Source: Phytophthora quininea (lineage: Eukaryota > Oomycota > Peronosporomycetes > Peronosporales > Peronosporaceae). From it: a DNA stretch of 45,581 nucleotides. The stretch lies in NCBI GenBank assembly GCA_011947345.1, contig JAAVTG010000913.1, positions 1 to 45,581 on the forward strand, given 5' to 3'. The position numbers were made by a program, and so were the translations under genes. Shown piece after piece: positions 1 through 9,781 of this stretch (its first letter is position 1; each line of letters opens with the position of its first letter). Under the pieces are notes generated by a model that was not told the DNA's origin, made no database searches, and saw nothing but the letters and a program-made list of their open reading frames with translations.

Positions 1-673
1 TCCGGACCGGGGACTTTGGGTCCCGAAGTCCTCCACCATAGCAAGAACTCAAGAGAGCCCACCAACGCTGGGAACTCCCTTTCGGTCTAGTACAGTATTG
101 CTAGAAGTACGAAACGCGCTGTCCTCGTGGACGCTTTCTAGAGTACGGTACTACCGGTCACGGATGGCTCCAATATCGAACTTCTGGCAGCTGAAATCGT
201 GCGGTTGTCGAGGTAGCTAGCACCTCCTTCACGGGACCCGAACTGCCATCTCCTCTGCCATCTCGCCACCAAACTGCTAAAAGACCTGGCAGACAAAACT
301 ACTAGGCGACCGCCCGACTCGACCACGACTCGGTCAATCACTTGGACCCTGACGCACATGCGCCACTGTCTATTATGCCCGTTCGCCCCATTTCCGCCCC
401 CTTTTTCGAATCCCCGCAGTCGACCAGTTCGGCCACCAATCTTTCTTCTTTTTGCGGGCATACAATCGGCCAGTCTAAAATAACGTCCGGCACCCCCTCG
501 AGCGCTTCTCGCGACCGCATTCTCCAACTCGCCCCAAGACCCGCAGAGCACGAGCCCTCGCATTGACCTAATTGACCCACTCGACTTCGCAGAGGAAGGG
601 AACAAAGAAGCCGCAGAGCAGACAGGACCAATTTTGGGGCCGCCCGGACCAGACTGGACCATTCCCCGACGAG
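1..673. other. No gene recognised; upstream of the 7TM gene
   Basis: No conserved protein motif was found on either strand. Open frames exist, but they overlap each other on both strands without any recognisable domain. The last part, from about 570, is probably promoter and 5' leader of the gene that starts at 674. Confidence 0.4.
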
Positions 674-1949
674 ATGGCGTGGCTGGACCCCACGTCGACG
701 CTGCAGTGCGCGAGCTGGGCGCTGCTGCCGGCCATGCTGCTGGAGGCGATCCTGGCCGGTGTCACGCTCTGGCGCACCTTCCACCAGCTGTACTGGAGCT
801 CCCATCCGAGACGCATTTCCCTGCATTTTGTACGTCGTCGAGAATGAAGTTCTTATATTTTTTTACTGAAACTAATTATTATTTTGTATTTTTTCTTAGG
901 TTTTGCTGCTGTCATGTGCTCTACGCCTGCTCTTTTGGCTCGGTATGTGCAATCCAGACTTGTTAGCGACCGGATTGGCGAGTTTGCTCTGGTCGAACTC
1001 GATGGTGCTGCTCTGCACTGCAGCGGGGATTTTCCAGTGGTCTTCTGCGGTCACGGCCGGCCGCATCACAACGCAGGAACTGCACCGAACCAAGCGGGTG
1101 ACGGTGCTGCATCCGTTGGTGGCTTTACACTCGGTGCATTTGGTCTGCTCCTTCGTCACAGGAGTGCACGTGATCGTGCACGGCTTGAACTCTCCGAATC
1201 AGATCCGAAACTACCCACACGACGCCTACAAGATGCTGCTAGTCTATCGGATCGTCGACGTCGTGACACTCACTTTTGACGCCGTGGTGGCATGCATTGT
1301 AGCAGTTCAGCTCCGGGAGAGGTTGCTGTCTGCGGCTATGGCCGACGACATGAAGAACAAGTCAGTGATTCAGATGACGCTGCTGATGGTCTTCCTCACG
1401 GCGTCCTTGACGCTGCAGATTGTCATGGACGTGCCGGTTCTAGTGTCCGGCGATGAGGACTCATGGCCGACACTGAGCTTTGAGAGCTACTGCATCATCA
1501 AGTACTTCGTACCTGGCTTGGTCCTCAGTCTAGTATTCCTCTACATTATGCGACGAGTGGAACAGCGAGAGCCCACGAGGATGCTAGTGCTGCCACAGTC
1601 CCAACTCGTCGAGTTTGTGGAGTGCTCGTCGCCCGACTGCGTGTGGTGCGCCCACCACCGACGCTACCATTTAAACCAGAACAAATGGGACGTCTCGTTC
1701 ATGACGACGTTCTCTCCACGGACCGTTGACTCGAGCTACCACTCGTCCACTCACGCTGCCAATCTCTCGCAGAATTCGTGGTCTTCTGCCAGCACGCCGG
1801 AATTGGCGGCAACCAACGCGCACATGGCTCGCAATAGCCATCATCGACTTCATCAACCACCTCACGGACATTCTCCGTATCCTGCTCAGCCTCACGGGCT
1901 CTACGAGCCCCCAGACTCCCAAGGTAGGAGAGAAGCGCGCCACAGTTGA
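674..1949 (+). CDS. Seven-transmembrane protein, THH1/TOM1/TOM3-like
   Basis: Two exons, 674-829 and 900-1949, flank a 70-base intron with a GTACGT donor and a TTCTTAG acceptor; the frame stays open across the join and gives 401 residues. The start MAWLDPTSTL is the first ATG ahead of the first hydrophobic segment. Seven hydrophobic stretches lie at about residues 14-34, 50-68, 73-98, 121-145, 164-188, 208-233 and 249-269. Short loops follow the plan of the THH1/TOM1/TOM3 (GPCR-like) family, including an Arg-containing second helix (CALRLLFWLG). After helix 7 comes a polar tail of about 130 residues rich in His, Ser and Asn, likely cytosolic. The 7TM topology is seen directly; the family name is inferred from topology and second-helix style, and another eukaryotic 7TM family is possible. 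Ligand and function are unknown. Confidence 0.65.
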
Positions 1950-1982
1950 AACACAAAGCGGGCTTTAAATTCTAAACTAGTC

Positions 1983-1988
1983 AATAAA
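1983..1988 (+). terminator. Candidate polyadenylation signal AATAAA
   Basis: AATAAA lies 34 bases after the stop codon of the 7TM gene, in an A/T-rich stretch. Oomycete genes do not depend strictly on this hexamer, so this is only suggestive. Confidence 0.35.
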
Positions 1989-1989
1989 A

Positions 1990-2689
1990 AATAGTTAATA
2001 AGCAGTTCTGAGGTGGGCAGTCAGTGTCGTTTCTTACGAGCTCAAGAGAGCACCAATTGGGAAGTTGTTGTTGAGCTTGTCTGGTGTGTTCGAAAGTTCC
2101 TGTCGTGCTATTCTTCCCACCGGACATCCCATGTCACGACGAAACGAGGTGAATTGAAGAAAAGAACTGAGCACAAATGTACATACATCGCAGACACCGA
2201 GCTTCCGCTGGACAGAGGTGAAGAATCCTGAAGCTGATGACGAAATGACGATGTTCGACGGAGAAGATCCCGTAGCACTCGTTAAGGAGTCCACGTCTTC
2301 CGCATGTTGTTTTTGTTGATTATGAGCTCACGAGTGATTATGTGTTTATGTGCAGAGCCCCAGCAGCGCGTCGTATCGACTTGAGCCGTATTCAAGCGAT
2401 GCCGCTTTAATGGAACGAGATAGCATGGCAACTAGCAGCACCTTTCTCGAAATTCCTTACGCAAGTTGATACTTCTGTGCTCCATCAGCCTACAGATCCA
2501 ACACGGCGTTATAACCCGCTACTCGGCCATTTATTTCACTCCAACAAGTACCCGCACATTCTCAAATCCAAGAGCCCTTCGTCTTTCCGCTTGGAGAATT
2601 ATGATGGGCCGCGCACTTGTTGCTTGTCGTGAATTGACAAAGATTGCTTATGTGCTGGCACAAGACTTCGCACTTCGCATTTTGCAACG
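1990..2689. other. Intergenic, no gene recognised
   Basis: Short open frames are present with no recognisable domain. The right part should hold the promoter of the GIP gene at 2725. Confidence 0.4.
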
Positions 2690-2724
2690 CTCTGCGCAAT
2701 ACAACCACCGATCCGACTTCTCCT

Positions 2725-3510
2725 ATGAAGACTGTCTCCACCCTCGCCGTCGCTCTTGGACTTCTTGCCGGCACTGACGCCAACACTGAGCACGTAGAGC
2801 GTCGACTCGTTCTTGGCGGGTCGACCGTTCCCAGCGGCTCGAAGACGTACACGGTGGGAATTCGCCAGACACCCGAAGGAAACACCTTCTGTGGCGGGTC
2901 CCTCATCTCGCCCGACTACGTGCTCACGACTGCGCTGTGCACTACCTTCGGCTTTGACCTCAACTACGTGTCCGTGGGCACGCATTTCCTGAACGGAACC
3001 CACGACGGCGAGCAGATCAAGGTCGCGTCGGTGCAGAACCACACCGATTTCAACATCACCACCGTCGACTACGACTTTGCGTTGGTGAAGTTGGAGCGAC
3101 CGAGTAAGTTCAAACCTGTGAAGCTCGCATCGGCCGACGGCTCGGATGCTATCCCGGGCGCTTGGGCGACCTTGATGGGGTGGGGCGAGACGACTGCAGA
3201 CAACGGCATTAACGCATACGAGTTGCAGGGCGTCAACTTGGAGCTGTGGTCCAACGACGACTGCTTGGCCATTAACTTGGCAGTTGCTAACACGTCGATG
3301 TGCGCTGGTGGCAACCCAGGCAAGGACTCGTGCACCGGCGACCAGGGTGGCCCTCTGATCCTGGAAAAGACTGGAGATGCCGATGACATTTTGGTCGGCA
3401 TGTCGAGCTGGGGCTACGATTGCGGCAAGTACCCGTCGGTCTACTCGCGCGTGTCGTACGCAGTCGAGTGGATCAACTCGATCATCAAGAGCTCGCCCAC
3501 GCAAATGTAA
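2725..3510 (+). CDS. Secreted trypsin-like protein, glucanase inhibitor (GIP) type
   Basis: The only fully intact copy of the four: 261 residues, no intron. A signal peptide (about residues 1-19, MKTVSTLAVALGLLAG) precedes a chymotrypsin-fold domain beginning near LVLGGSTVPSG. The fold is complete, with CGGSLISPDYVLT, MGWG, KDSC and SSWGYDCGKYPSVY. Two of three catalytic positions are changed: the His site reads TTALC (Leu71) and the nucleophile site reads GDQGGP (Gln207), while the Asp is kept (DYDFAL, Asp117). Loss of catalytic residues in a secreted trypsin fold is the hallmark of Phytophthora GIPs, which bind and inhibit plant endo-beta-1,3-glucanases in the apoplast. Four N-glycosylation sequons are visible (NGT, NHT, NIT, NTS). 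Target binding is inferred from family, not seen. A plain non-catalytic trypsin homologue is the alternative. Confidence 0.88.
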   Translation: MKTVSTLAVALGLLAGTDANTEHVERRLVLGGSTVPSGSKTYTVGIRQTPEGNTFCGGSLISPDYVLTTALCTTFGFDLNYVSVGTHFLNGTHDGEQIKVASVQNHTDFNITTVDYDFALVKLERPSKFKPVKLASADGSDAIPGAWATLMGWGETTADNGINAYELQGVNLELWSNDDCLAINLAVANTSMCAGGNPGKDSCTGDQGGPLILEKTGDADDILVGMSSWGYDCGKYPSVYSRVSYAVEWINSIIKSSPTQM

Positions 3511-4039
3511 TTTGCCAAATGTGGCAATGGTAGTCGACAAGTTGAACTCGAACTTTTGCCTTTAAACACTTTCGTTAATAGATGCAGTCATGCAGAAGCA
3601 AAACCTTTTGTCGGCTATCGTACAGGCAAAGGAGACAAAGGAAGGTTTCATTGAGAAACTCATTTACGTGAAAAGAGCAGGCCTTGACAACGCAAAGGAC
3701 ATACTTGCGTACGAAACTCGCCGGAATCACCTTTACGATGTCGATGCCGTAAACTTTGCACGCATCATTATTGCTGAAAGCTAGTTTTGGAAATGTGTGT
3801 TCCTTCTCCACGATAATATAAACACCACAACCAAAGTAAACCGATCATGGGCATGCTTCGTCCACTCGACCGATGACGCTTACTCTTCGATCATGTCTTG
3901 ACTGTCATGAGCAGCAGGTACGCGTAAACTATGTACAAACAAGCAATGCTTTCGTAGACTGGTGGTGGTTCCTTGCTAGACACTTCGCATTTTGCTCCGC
4001 ACCGCGCACCTCGCACTACAACCCTCAAGCCAAGCTCCC
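3511..4039. other. Spacer between GIP copies, inside the inverted repeat
   Basis: Contains short open frames on both strands that are mirrored in the other arm at about 7278-7806. None has a recognisable domain, and their conservation is explained by the duplication. It must include the 3' end of the first GIP gene and whatever promoter remains for the second copy. Confidence 0.5.
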
Positions 4040-4042
4040 CAT

Positions 4043-4828
4043 AAAACTGTCTCCACTCTCACCGTCGCTCTTGGACTTCTTGCCGGCACTGACGCCAACA
4101 CTGAGCACGTAGAGCGTCGACTCGTTCTTGGCGGGTCGACCGTTCCCAGCGGCTCGAAGACGTACACGGTGGGAATTCGCCAGACACCCGAAGGAAACAC
4201 CTTCTGTGGCGGGTCCCTCATCTCGCCCGACTACGTGCTCACGACTGCGCTGTGCACTACCTTCGGCTTTGACCTCAACTACGTGTCCGTGGGCACGCAT
4301 TTCCTGAACGGGACCCACGACGGCGAGCAGATCAAGGTCGCGTCGGTGCAGAACCACACCGATTTCAACATCACCACCGTCGACTACGACTTTGCGTTGG
4401 TGAAGTTGGAGCGACCGAGTAAGTTCAAACCTGTGAAGCTCGCGTCAGCTGGCGGCTCCAATATCATTCCGGGGGAGTGGGCAACCGTGATGGGGTGGGG
4501 TGAAATCTCCAATGCTGACAATTCACCCTTCTCGTACGAACTGCAAGGCGTCAAGTTGCAGTTGTGGGCTAACGAAAAGTGTTTGGCCATTGGCATGCCG
4601 ATTGCCCCCTGTTCGGTGTGCGCCGGTGGCGCCCCGGCAAGGATTCGTGCACGGGTAACCATGGAGATCCTTTGATTTTGGAGAAGAAGGCTGGAGATGC
4701 CGACGATGTTCTCGTTGGGGTTTCGAGCTGGGGCTGATTGCGGCAAGTACCCGTCGGTCTACTCGCGGGTGTCCTACGCGATCAAGTGGATCAACTCGGT
4801 GATCAAGAGCTCTCCTTTGCAGAAGTAG
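4043..4828 (+). pseudogene. GIP-like trypsin homologue, start lost and frameshifted
   Basis: Second copy, tandem to the gene at 2725. Its 5' 400 bases are almost identical to that gene. The initiator region reads CATAAAACTG where the intact gene has ATGAAGACTG, so the ATG is gone, and no in-frame ATG occurs back to the stop at 3977. One base is missing near 4633 (GGCGCCCCGGCAAG) and two more near 4735 (GGCTGATTGC where the intact gene has the codons for GYDC); the last change brings the frame back, and the 3' end runs to the TAG at 4826. Both catalytic sites are altered: TTALC at the His site, and at the Ser site codons for TGNHGDP, differing even from the other GIPs. From about 4445 on it diverges clearly from the other three copies. 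Confidence 0.8.
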
Positions 4829-4967
4829 ATGGCGATAAATTCTTGCGTACAGAGCGAATGAAAACTCCATCTTCCACGGCATCACTCGTATAAATTTACT
4901 TGTCGTTTATCTTTTGTTGGACAGTATGTGCTATATAGTCGTCTGCCGAACAAAAACTATTTGTTTT

Positions 4968-6196
4968 CTAGGGCACATTGAGTTTGTACGACTTTTTGAA
5001 GGCGATCGGATGCGCCTCGAGCGCGTGGTCGACATTGGTGAAGCGGTGGCCGTAGCGACAGCACCACTTGACAGTCTTACGCAGCCCATCACGCCACGGC
5101 ACCTGCTCCGTCCAGCCCAGACAACGGATCTTGGTCGCGTCGATGGTGTACCGATGGTCGTTGAACGGCCGGTCCTCCACGTGGGTGATCATCTTGGCCT
5201 TCTCTGCTCCGACGAGTTCGGGTTTCATGACCTCCAGCAAGTCCATGGCCACCTCTTTATTGGACAGTTCGTTCTCCCCGCCGATGTTGTAGACCTCGCC
5301 GACTTTTCCTTGATGGAGAATGAGGTCGAACGCAGCCACAACGTCCGAGATGTAGAGGTAGTTGCGTGTGTGCATGCCGTCGCCGTGGATCGTCACGGGT
5401 CGGTCACGCAGAATTTGGTTGATGAACTTTGGGATGAGTTTCTCCGGGTATTGGTGGGGTCCGTAGACGTTATTGCTGCGTGTGATGATGGTAGGGAGAC
5501 CGAACGAGCGGTGGTAGGTCTTAACGAGGAACTCGGCGCCCGCTTTGGTGGCTGCGTATGGGTTGGTGGGTTCCAGGACATGATCTTCCGTCATGGGAGC
5601 CGAGTCTGGCTGGCCTTCTCCGTAGACCTCGTCCGTGCTCACATGGACAAACTTTTGACCCCATGCAGCCTCGCTGCCTCTAGCAGCACGTGGGTGCCCA
5701 AAATGTTGGTGGTGCTGAACTGGATCGAGTTGCCGAAGGAATTGTCCACGTGGCTCTGGGCCGCAAAGTGCATGATGGTGTCGATCTTCTCCGTCTTGAG
5801 CACGTAGCCCACCAAGTCTGCACTGGTGATACTGCCGTGGATGAACTTGTAGTTGGTAGGGAGCGTTTTAAGGTACTCGTCACTCAGGTCGTCGTCTCCT
5901 GGCTCGCAGAAGCTGCCTCGGAGACGTTCGCAGACTTCGTCCTCCTCTTCACTCTCGGACTTTCGCTGCTCTTCGGCTTCACTGCCACATGAACTGATGG
6001 CCGAGTGCACGTTACGCACGCAGGAGCAGTAGTCGAGCGAGTCCAAGTTGACGATGTAGTATTGAGGGTAGCGCTGCACCAAGTGGATGACCACATGCGA
6101 CCCGATGAAGCCCGCGCCGCCAGTCACGAGGATGCGGCGCGTGAAGAGCGGACTGGTGGTGGAAGACGCTGCTGGCGTCTCGGTAGTCGAGGCCAT
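4968..6196 (-). CDS. dTDP/UDP-glucose 4,6-dehydratase (RmlB/TGDS-like), one frameshift
   Basis: About 409 residues if one frame change is bridged. The N-terminal part (6196 down to about 5656) has the NAD-binding TGGAGFIGSH, then LDSLDYCS and MHFAAQSHVDNS. The C-terminal part has the catalytic STDEVYGE, NPYAATKAGAE (YxxxK), RSNNVYGPHQYPEKLIPKF and HTRNYLYISDV, all diagnostic of extended short-chain dehydrogenases that make 4-keto-6-deoxyhexose nucleotides. The frame breaks at 5653-5656, where a run of four T (A on the coding strand) is one base short of what the family needs between GVK and HVSTDEVYG. With every motif kept, a sequencing error is as likely as a real break. A Glu/Ser-rich insertion of roughly 45 residues follows the first beta-alpha repeat (EEQRKSESEEEDEV) and is unusual. 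It lies between the arms of the GIP inverted repeat. Substrate base (dTDP or UDP) cannot be decided. Confidence 0.88.
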
Positions 6197-6605
6197 CGCT
6201 GCTTGGAGAGATTGCAGACTGACGTACGAGCGGGCCGTGTCTACTGCTCCGTGGGGGTCATCAAGACGTGGTTGTTGAATGTGGTCGAGTCACAAGGCGG
6301 TCTTGTTAAAGTGATGTGTATCTTGAATAAATTAACATGTAGCCTGAAATTAGTATGAAAATGGGTGAATATTATGAATTGAATAAGTTGACGAACAGAA
6401 ACAAGTAAACATCACCAACCTGAAGTTCCGTGGAATGCTGATCACATGGCGAAGGGCTGTAGCATGCGGAGTGCGGCAATGACCAGTGCTTTATACTTTG
6501 CAGGCCGTACGAGGGCCGAAACAACATCAAGTTTTGCGCGTCATGACAAGCGGTGTTTACACGACAAACGGCGAGTATCCATCTAATGACTCTCTTCGTG
6601 CAGTC

Positions 6606-7274
6606 CCACACATCGTCGGCGTCTCCAGCCTCCTTCTGCAGGATCAGAGACCCACCCTGGTCACCCGTGCACGAATCCTTGCCCGGAAATCCTCCAGCGC
6701 ACACCGACGTGTTGCCTACGCCCATGCCCCTAGCCCAGCAGTCGGCGTTGGCCCGCAACTGCAAGTCCACCCCTTGCAGTTCGTACGAGAAGGCTCCGTT
6801 TTCATCGGTGGTTGCACCCCACCCCATCAAGGTCGCCCAAGCGCCCGGGATAGCATCCGAGCCGTCGGCCGATGCGAGCTTCACAGGTTTGAACTTACTC
6901 GGTCTCTCCAACTTCACCAACGCAAAGTCGTAGTCGACGGTGGTGATGTTGAAATCGGTGTGGTTCTGCACCGACGCGACCTTGATCTGCTCGCCGTCGT
7001 GGGTCCCGTTCAGGAAATGCGTGCCCACGGACACGTAGTTGAGGTCAAAGCCGAAGGTAGTGCACAGCGCAGTCGTGAGCACGTAGTCGGGCGAGATGAG
7101 GGACCCGCCACAGAAGGTGTTTCCTTCGGGTGTCTGGCGAATTCCCACCGTGTACGTCTTCGAGCCGCTGGGAACGGTCGACCCGCCAAGAACGAGTCGA
7201 CGCTCTACGTGCTCAGTGTTGGCGTCAGTGCCGGCAAGAAGTCCAAGAGCGACGGTGAGAGTGGAGACAGTTTT
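6606..7274 (-). pseudogene. GIP-like trypsin homologue, start lost and 3' truncated
   Basis: Third copy, on the minus strand, mirror of the copy at 4043. It has the same destroyed start (CATAAAACTG, read on the minus strand). The body is in frame from KTVSTLTVAL through TTALC, DYDFAL and KDSCTGDQGG, so both catalytic changes are kept. Homology stops at about 6606, after GDADD; the SSWGYDCGKYPSVY region and C-terminal helix are absent and unrelated sequence follows in an open frame down to 6372. From about 6884 to 6840 its sequence (ASADGSDAIPGAWATLMGWG) matches the gene at 2725 rather than its mirror partner, so it is mosaic. Confidence 0.8.
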
Positions 7275-8630
7275 ATGGGGAGCTTGGCTTGAGGGTTGTA
7301 GTGCGAGGTGCGCGGTGCGGAGCAAAATGCGAAGTGTCTAGCAAGGAACCACCACCAGTCTACGAAAGCATTGCTTGTTTGTACATAGTTTACGCGTACC
7401 TGCTGCTCATGACAGTCAAGACATGATCGAAGAGTAAGCGTCATCGGTCGAGTGGACGAAGCATGCCCATGATCGGTTTACTTTGGTTGTGGTGTTTATA
7501 TTATCGTGGAGAAGGAACACACATTTCCAAAACTAGCTTACAGCAATAATGATGCGTGCAAAGTTTACGGCATCGACATCGTAAAGGTGATTCCGGCGAG
7601 TTTCGTACGCAAGTATGTCCTTTGCGTTGTCAAGGCCTGCGCTTTTCACGTAAATGAGTTTCTCAATGAAACCTTCCTTTGTCTCCTTTGCCTGTACGAT
7701 AGCCGACAAAAGGTTTTGCTTCTGCATGACTGCATCTATTAACGAAAGTGTTTAAAGGCAAAAGTTCGAGTTCAACTTGTCGACTACCATTGCCACATTT
7801 GGCAAATTACATTTGCGTGGGCGAGCTCTTGATGATCGAGTTGATCCACTCGACTGCGTACGACACGCGCGAGTAGACCGACGGGTACTTGCCGCAATCG
7901 TAGCCCCAGCTCGACATGCCGACCAAAATGTCATCGGCATCTCCAGTCTTCTTTTCCAGGATCAGAGGGCCACCCTGGTCGCCGGTGCACGAGTCCTTGC
8001 CTGGGTTGCCACCAGCGCACATCGACGTGTTAGCAACTGCCAAGTTAATGGCCAAGCAGTCGTCGTTGGACCACAGCTCCAAGTTGACGCCCTGCAACTC
8101 GTATGCGTTAATGCCGTTGTCTGCAGTCGTCTCGCCCCACCCCATCAAGGTCGCCCAAGCGCCCGGGATAGCATCCGAGCCGTCGGCCGATGCGAGCTTC
8201 ACAGGTTTGAACTTACTCGGTCGCTCCAACTTCACCAACGCAAAGTCGTAGTCGACGGTGGTGATGTTGAAATCGGTGTGGTTCTGCACCGACGCGACCT
8301 TGATCTGCTCGCCGTCGTGGGTTCCGTTCAGGAAATGCGTGCCCACGGACACGTAGTTGAGGTCAAAGCCGAAGGTAGTGCACAGCGCAGTCGTGAGCAC
8401 GTAGTCGGGCGAGATGAGGACCCGCCACAGAAGGTGTTTCCTTCGGGTGTCTGGCGAATTCCCACCGTGTACGTCTTCGAGCCGCTGGGAACGGTCGACC
8501 CGCCAAGAACGAGTCGACGCTCTACGTGCTCAGTGTTGGCGTCAGTGCCGGCAAGAAGTCCAAGAGCGACGGCGAGGGTGGAGACAGTCTTCATAGGAGA
8601 AGTTGGCTTGGTGGTTGTAGCGCGCGGTGC
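6873..8630 (-). repeat. Right arm of the large inverted repeat
   Basis: Reverse complement of about 2690-4444 (see left arm). Only two small length differences were seen across the arm: one base missing at 8418-8419, and three bases extra in the segment coding LEKKTGDADD near 7950. The spacer between arms, about 2.4 kb, holds the divergent 3' ends of two GIP copies and the 4,6-dehydratase gene. Confidence 0.9.
7807..8594 (-). CDS. Secreted trypsin-like protein, GIP type, one frameshift
   Basis: Fourth copy and mirror image of the gene at 2725. It has the same signal peptide and ATG (at 8594), the same catalytic losses (TTALC, GDQGGP) and the same C-terminus (SSPTQM). It differs by one extra Lys codon (LEKKTG) and by one missing base at 8418-8419, where GG replaces GGG just after CGG in the codons for CGGSLISPDY. 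That single break stops translation about 30 codons later. Because the rest is nearly perfect, this is either a very recent null allele of the gene or a base-calling error. If the base is restored the product has 262 residues. Confidence 0.78.
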
Positions 8631-8639
8631 GATGCAAAT

Positions 8640-9774
8640 TGGGAAGTGCTGTTAACGACCACTTTGTCAGTCCACACAAGCAGCGATTGCGCGGTTCATT
8701 TTCGGAAAGACGCGCCGAGGCCAAGCTCTTGGGCTTTGCTGTTGATTTGAAAACGAGTGGGGCTCTGCTGATTGTGCTGGTGGTGGTGTGTGGTATTCAC
8801 CTTGTTTACCAGAGGTGTCGTCTTACGAGCAGACAGATCTTCCACGCTGTTGAGAAAGCAATCGACCGTCATTGCCATATGCATTTGTAATTGCTGAGCT
8901 ATTAATAATGTTCGTGTGGTTGTCTTCTCAAGCGACTTGAACAATGAACCAAGTACCGTTCGTGCAAGCAAAGCGAGTTGTTGTCGACACCGGCACTGCA
9001 AATGCTTCCGATGTGCACAGGGCCCCGTAATCGCGTGCTTCGTCACGAATAAGTGTCCTGTCGTGGAAAGAAGTTACATGTACGGATGAAATGATTCAAT
9101 TTTGCTTTTGAAATCAGGCTTGTTGCTCTCCCCCGCCATATCCACTCAAGAGTTCCTGCCCCAAAACTTGTTCTGCACTGATGAGGCTTAGTGGTAGTGT
9201 CTCGGTGCTCTACGTGACAGCCAACGGGGACACAAGACTGACGAGTATTCTAAGTCCGTACGTATCAATGTCCAGAGTACGCGGTCGATGCTATCGGGGT
9301 GGGCGCGAATCGATCTGAATACGACGAATCCCCGGATATATTATCATGACAAGCCACAAACTGGGGGATAAATTTTCATGCGAATTCCCCAACAATGGCA
9401 CTCATGACAATGCGAACCCTGCCCGACCAGCGCTTCGACGCCATTATGAACATCGCCACGTCGCGCAGGAAGAAGACGAAGACCGCAAGCAAATTGAACG
9501 GAACTGGGTTTCTATGATACGGAACAACGACACCTCCAACGCTGGAGCCAATGCCAGAACCACACCGTGTAGTCCTCCTCTGTTCCTACAACAACAAGAT
9601 CGGATAGCAGCTCGTCGTCATCGCAAGGACTCCCGAATTCGCTTCAGCTTCGTCGAACAACTTTACGTTCTGCATGATCTACAGTAGTTAGCTACCACAA
9701 TTCCTCGAGAAAGGAGACTGCACCGCCAATTCTGCCGAAAAATTGTCGTTTTCCTTGGCTAAACAGTCGTGGGG
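8640..9774. other. Intergenic, no gene recognised
   Basis: Start of the gene-poor region. Open frames at 8696-9046 (minus) and 9346-9687 (plus) lack any recognisable domain and show no clear coding bias; I would not call them genes. Confidence 0.4.
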
Positions 9775-9781
9775 GCAAAAC

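Larger units (their letters stand above)
2690..4444 (+). repeat. Left arm of a large inverted repeat
   Basis: From about 2690 to 4444 this sequence is the near-exact reverse complement of about 6873-8630. Between 3510 and 4440 mirrored positions add up to 11317 throughout (for example 3811/7506, 3992/7325, 4384/6933), so there is no length change over about 930 bases. Only isolated substitutions are visible, such as near 3680 and 3778. The arm holds one complete GIP gene, the spacer, and the 5' two thirds of a second GIP copy. The outer boundary fades rather than ending sharply, since the first 30-40 bases upstream of the start codon are similar but not identical. Confidence 0.9.

Noticed and set aside
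138..826. Minus-strand open frames of 162-174 codons
   Set aside because: They overlap each other and the first exon of the 7TM gene, show no domain, and have the composition expected of GC-rich shadow frames.
2599..3540. Long minus-strand frames opposite the GIP genes, repeated in each copy
   Set aside because: They mirror the duplicated coding sequence; conservation follows from the repeat, and the translations are low-complexity Arg/Val/His.
3575..3811. 78-codon frame in the GIP spacer, present in both arms
   Set aside because: Its presence twice is explained by the inverted repeat; the opposite strand is open too, and no domain is visible.
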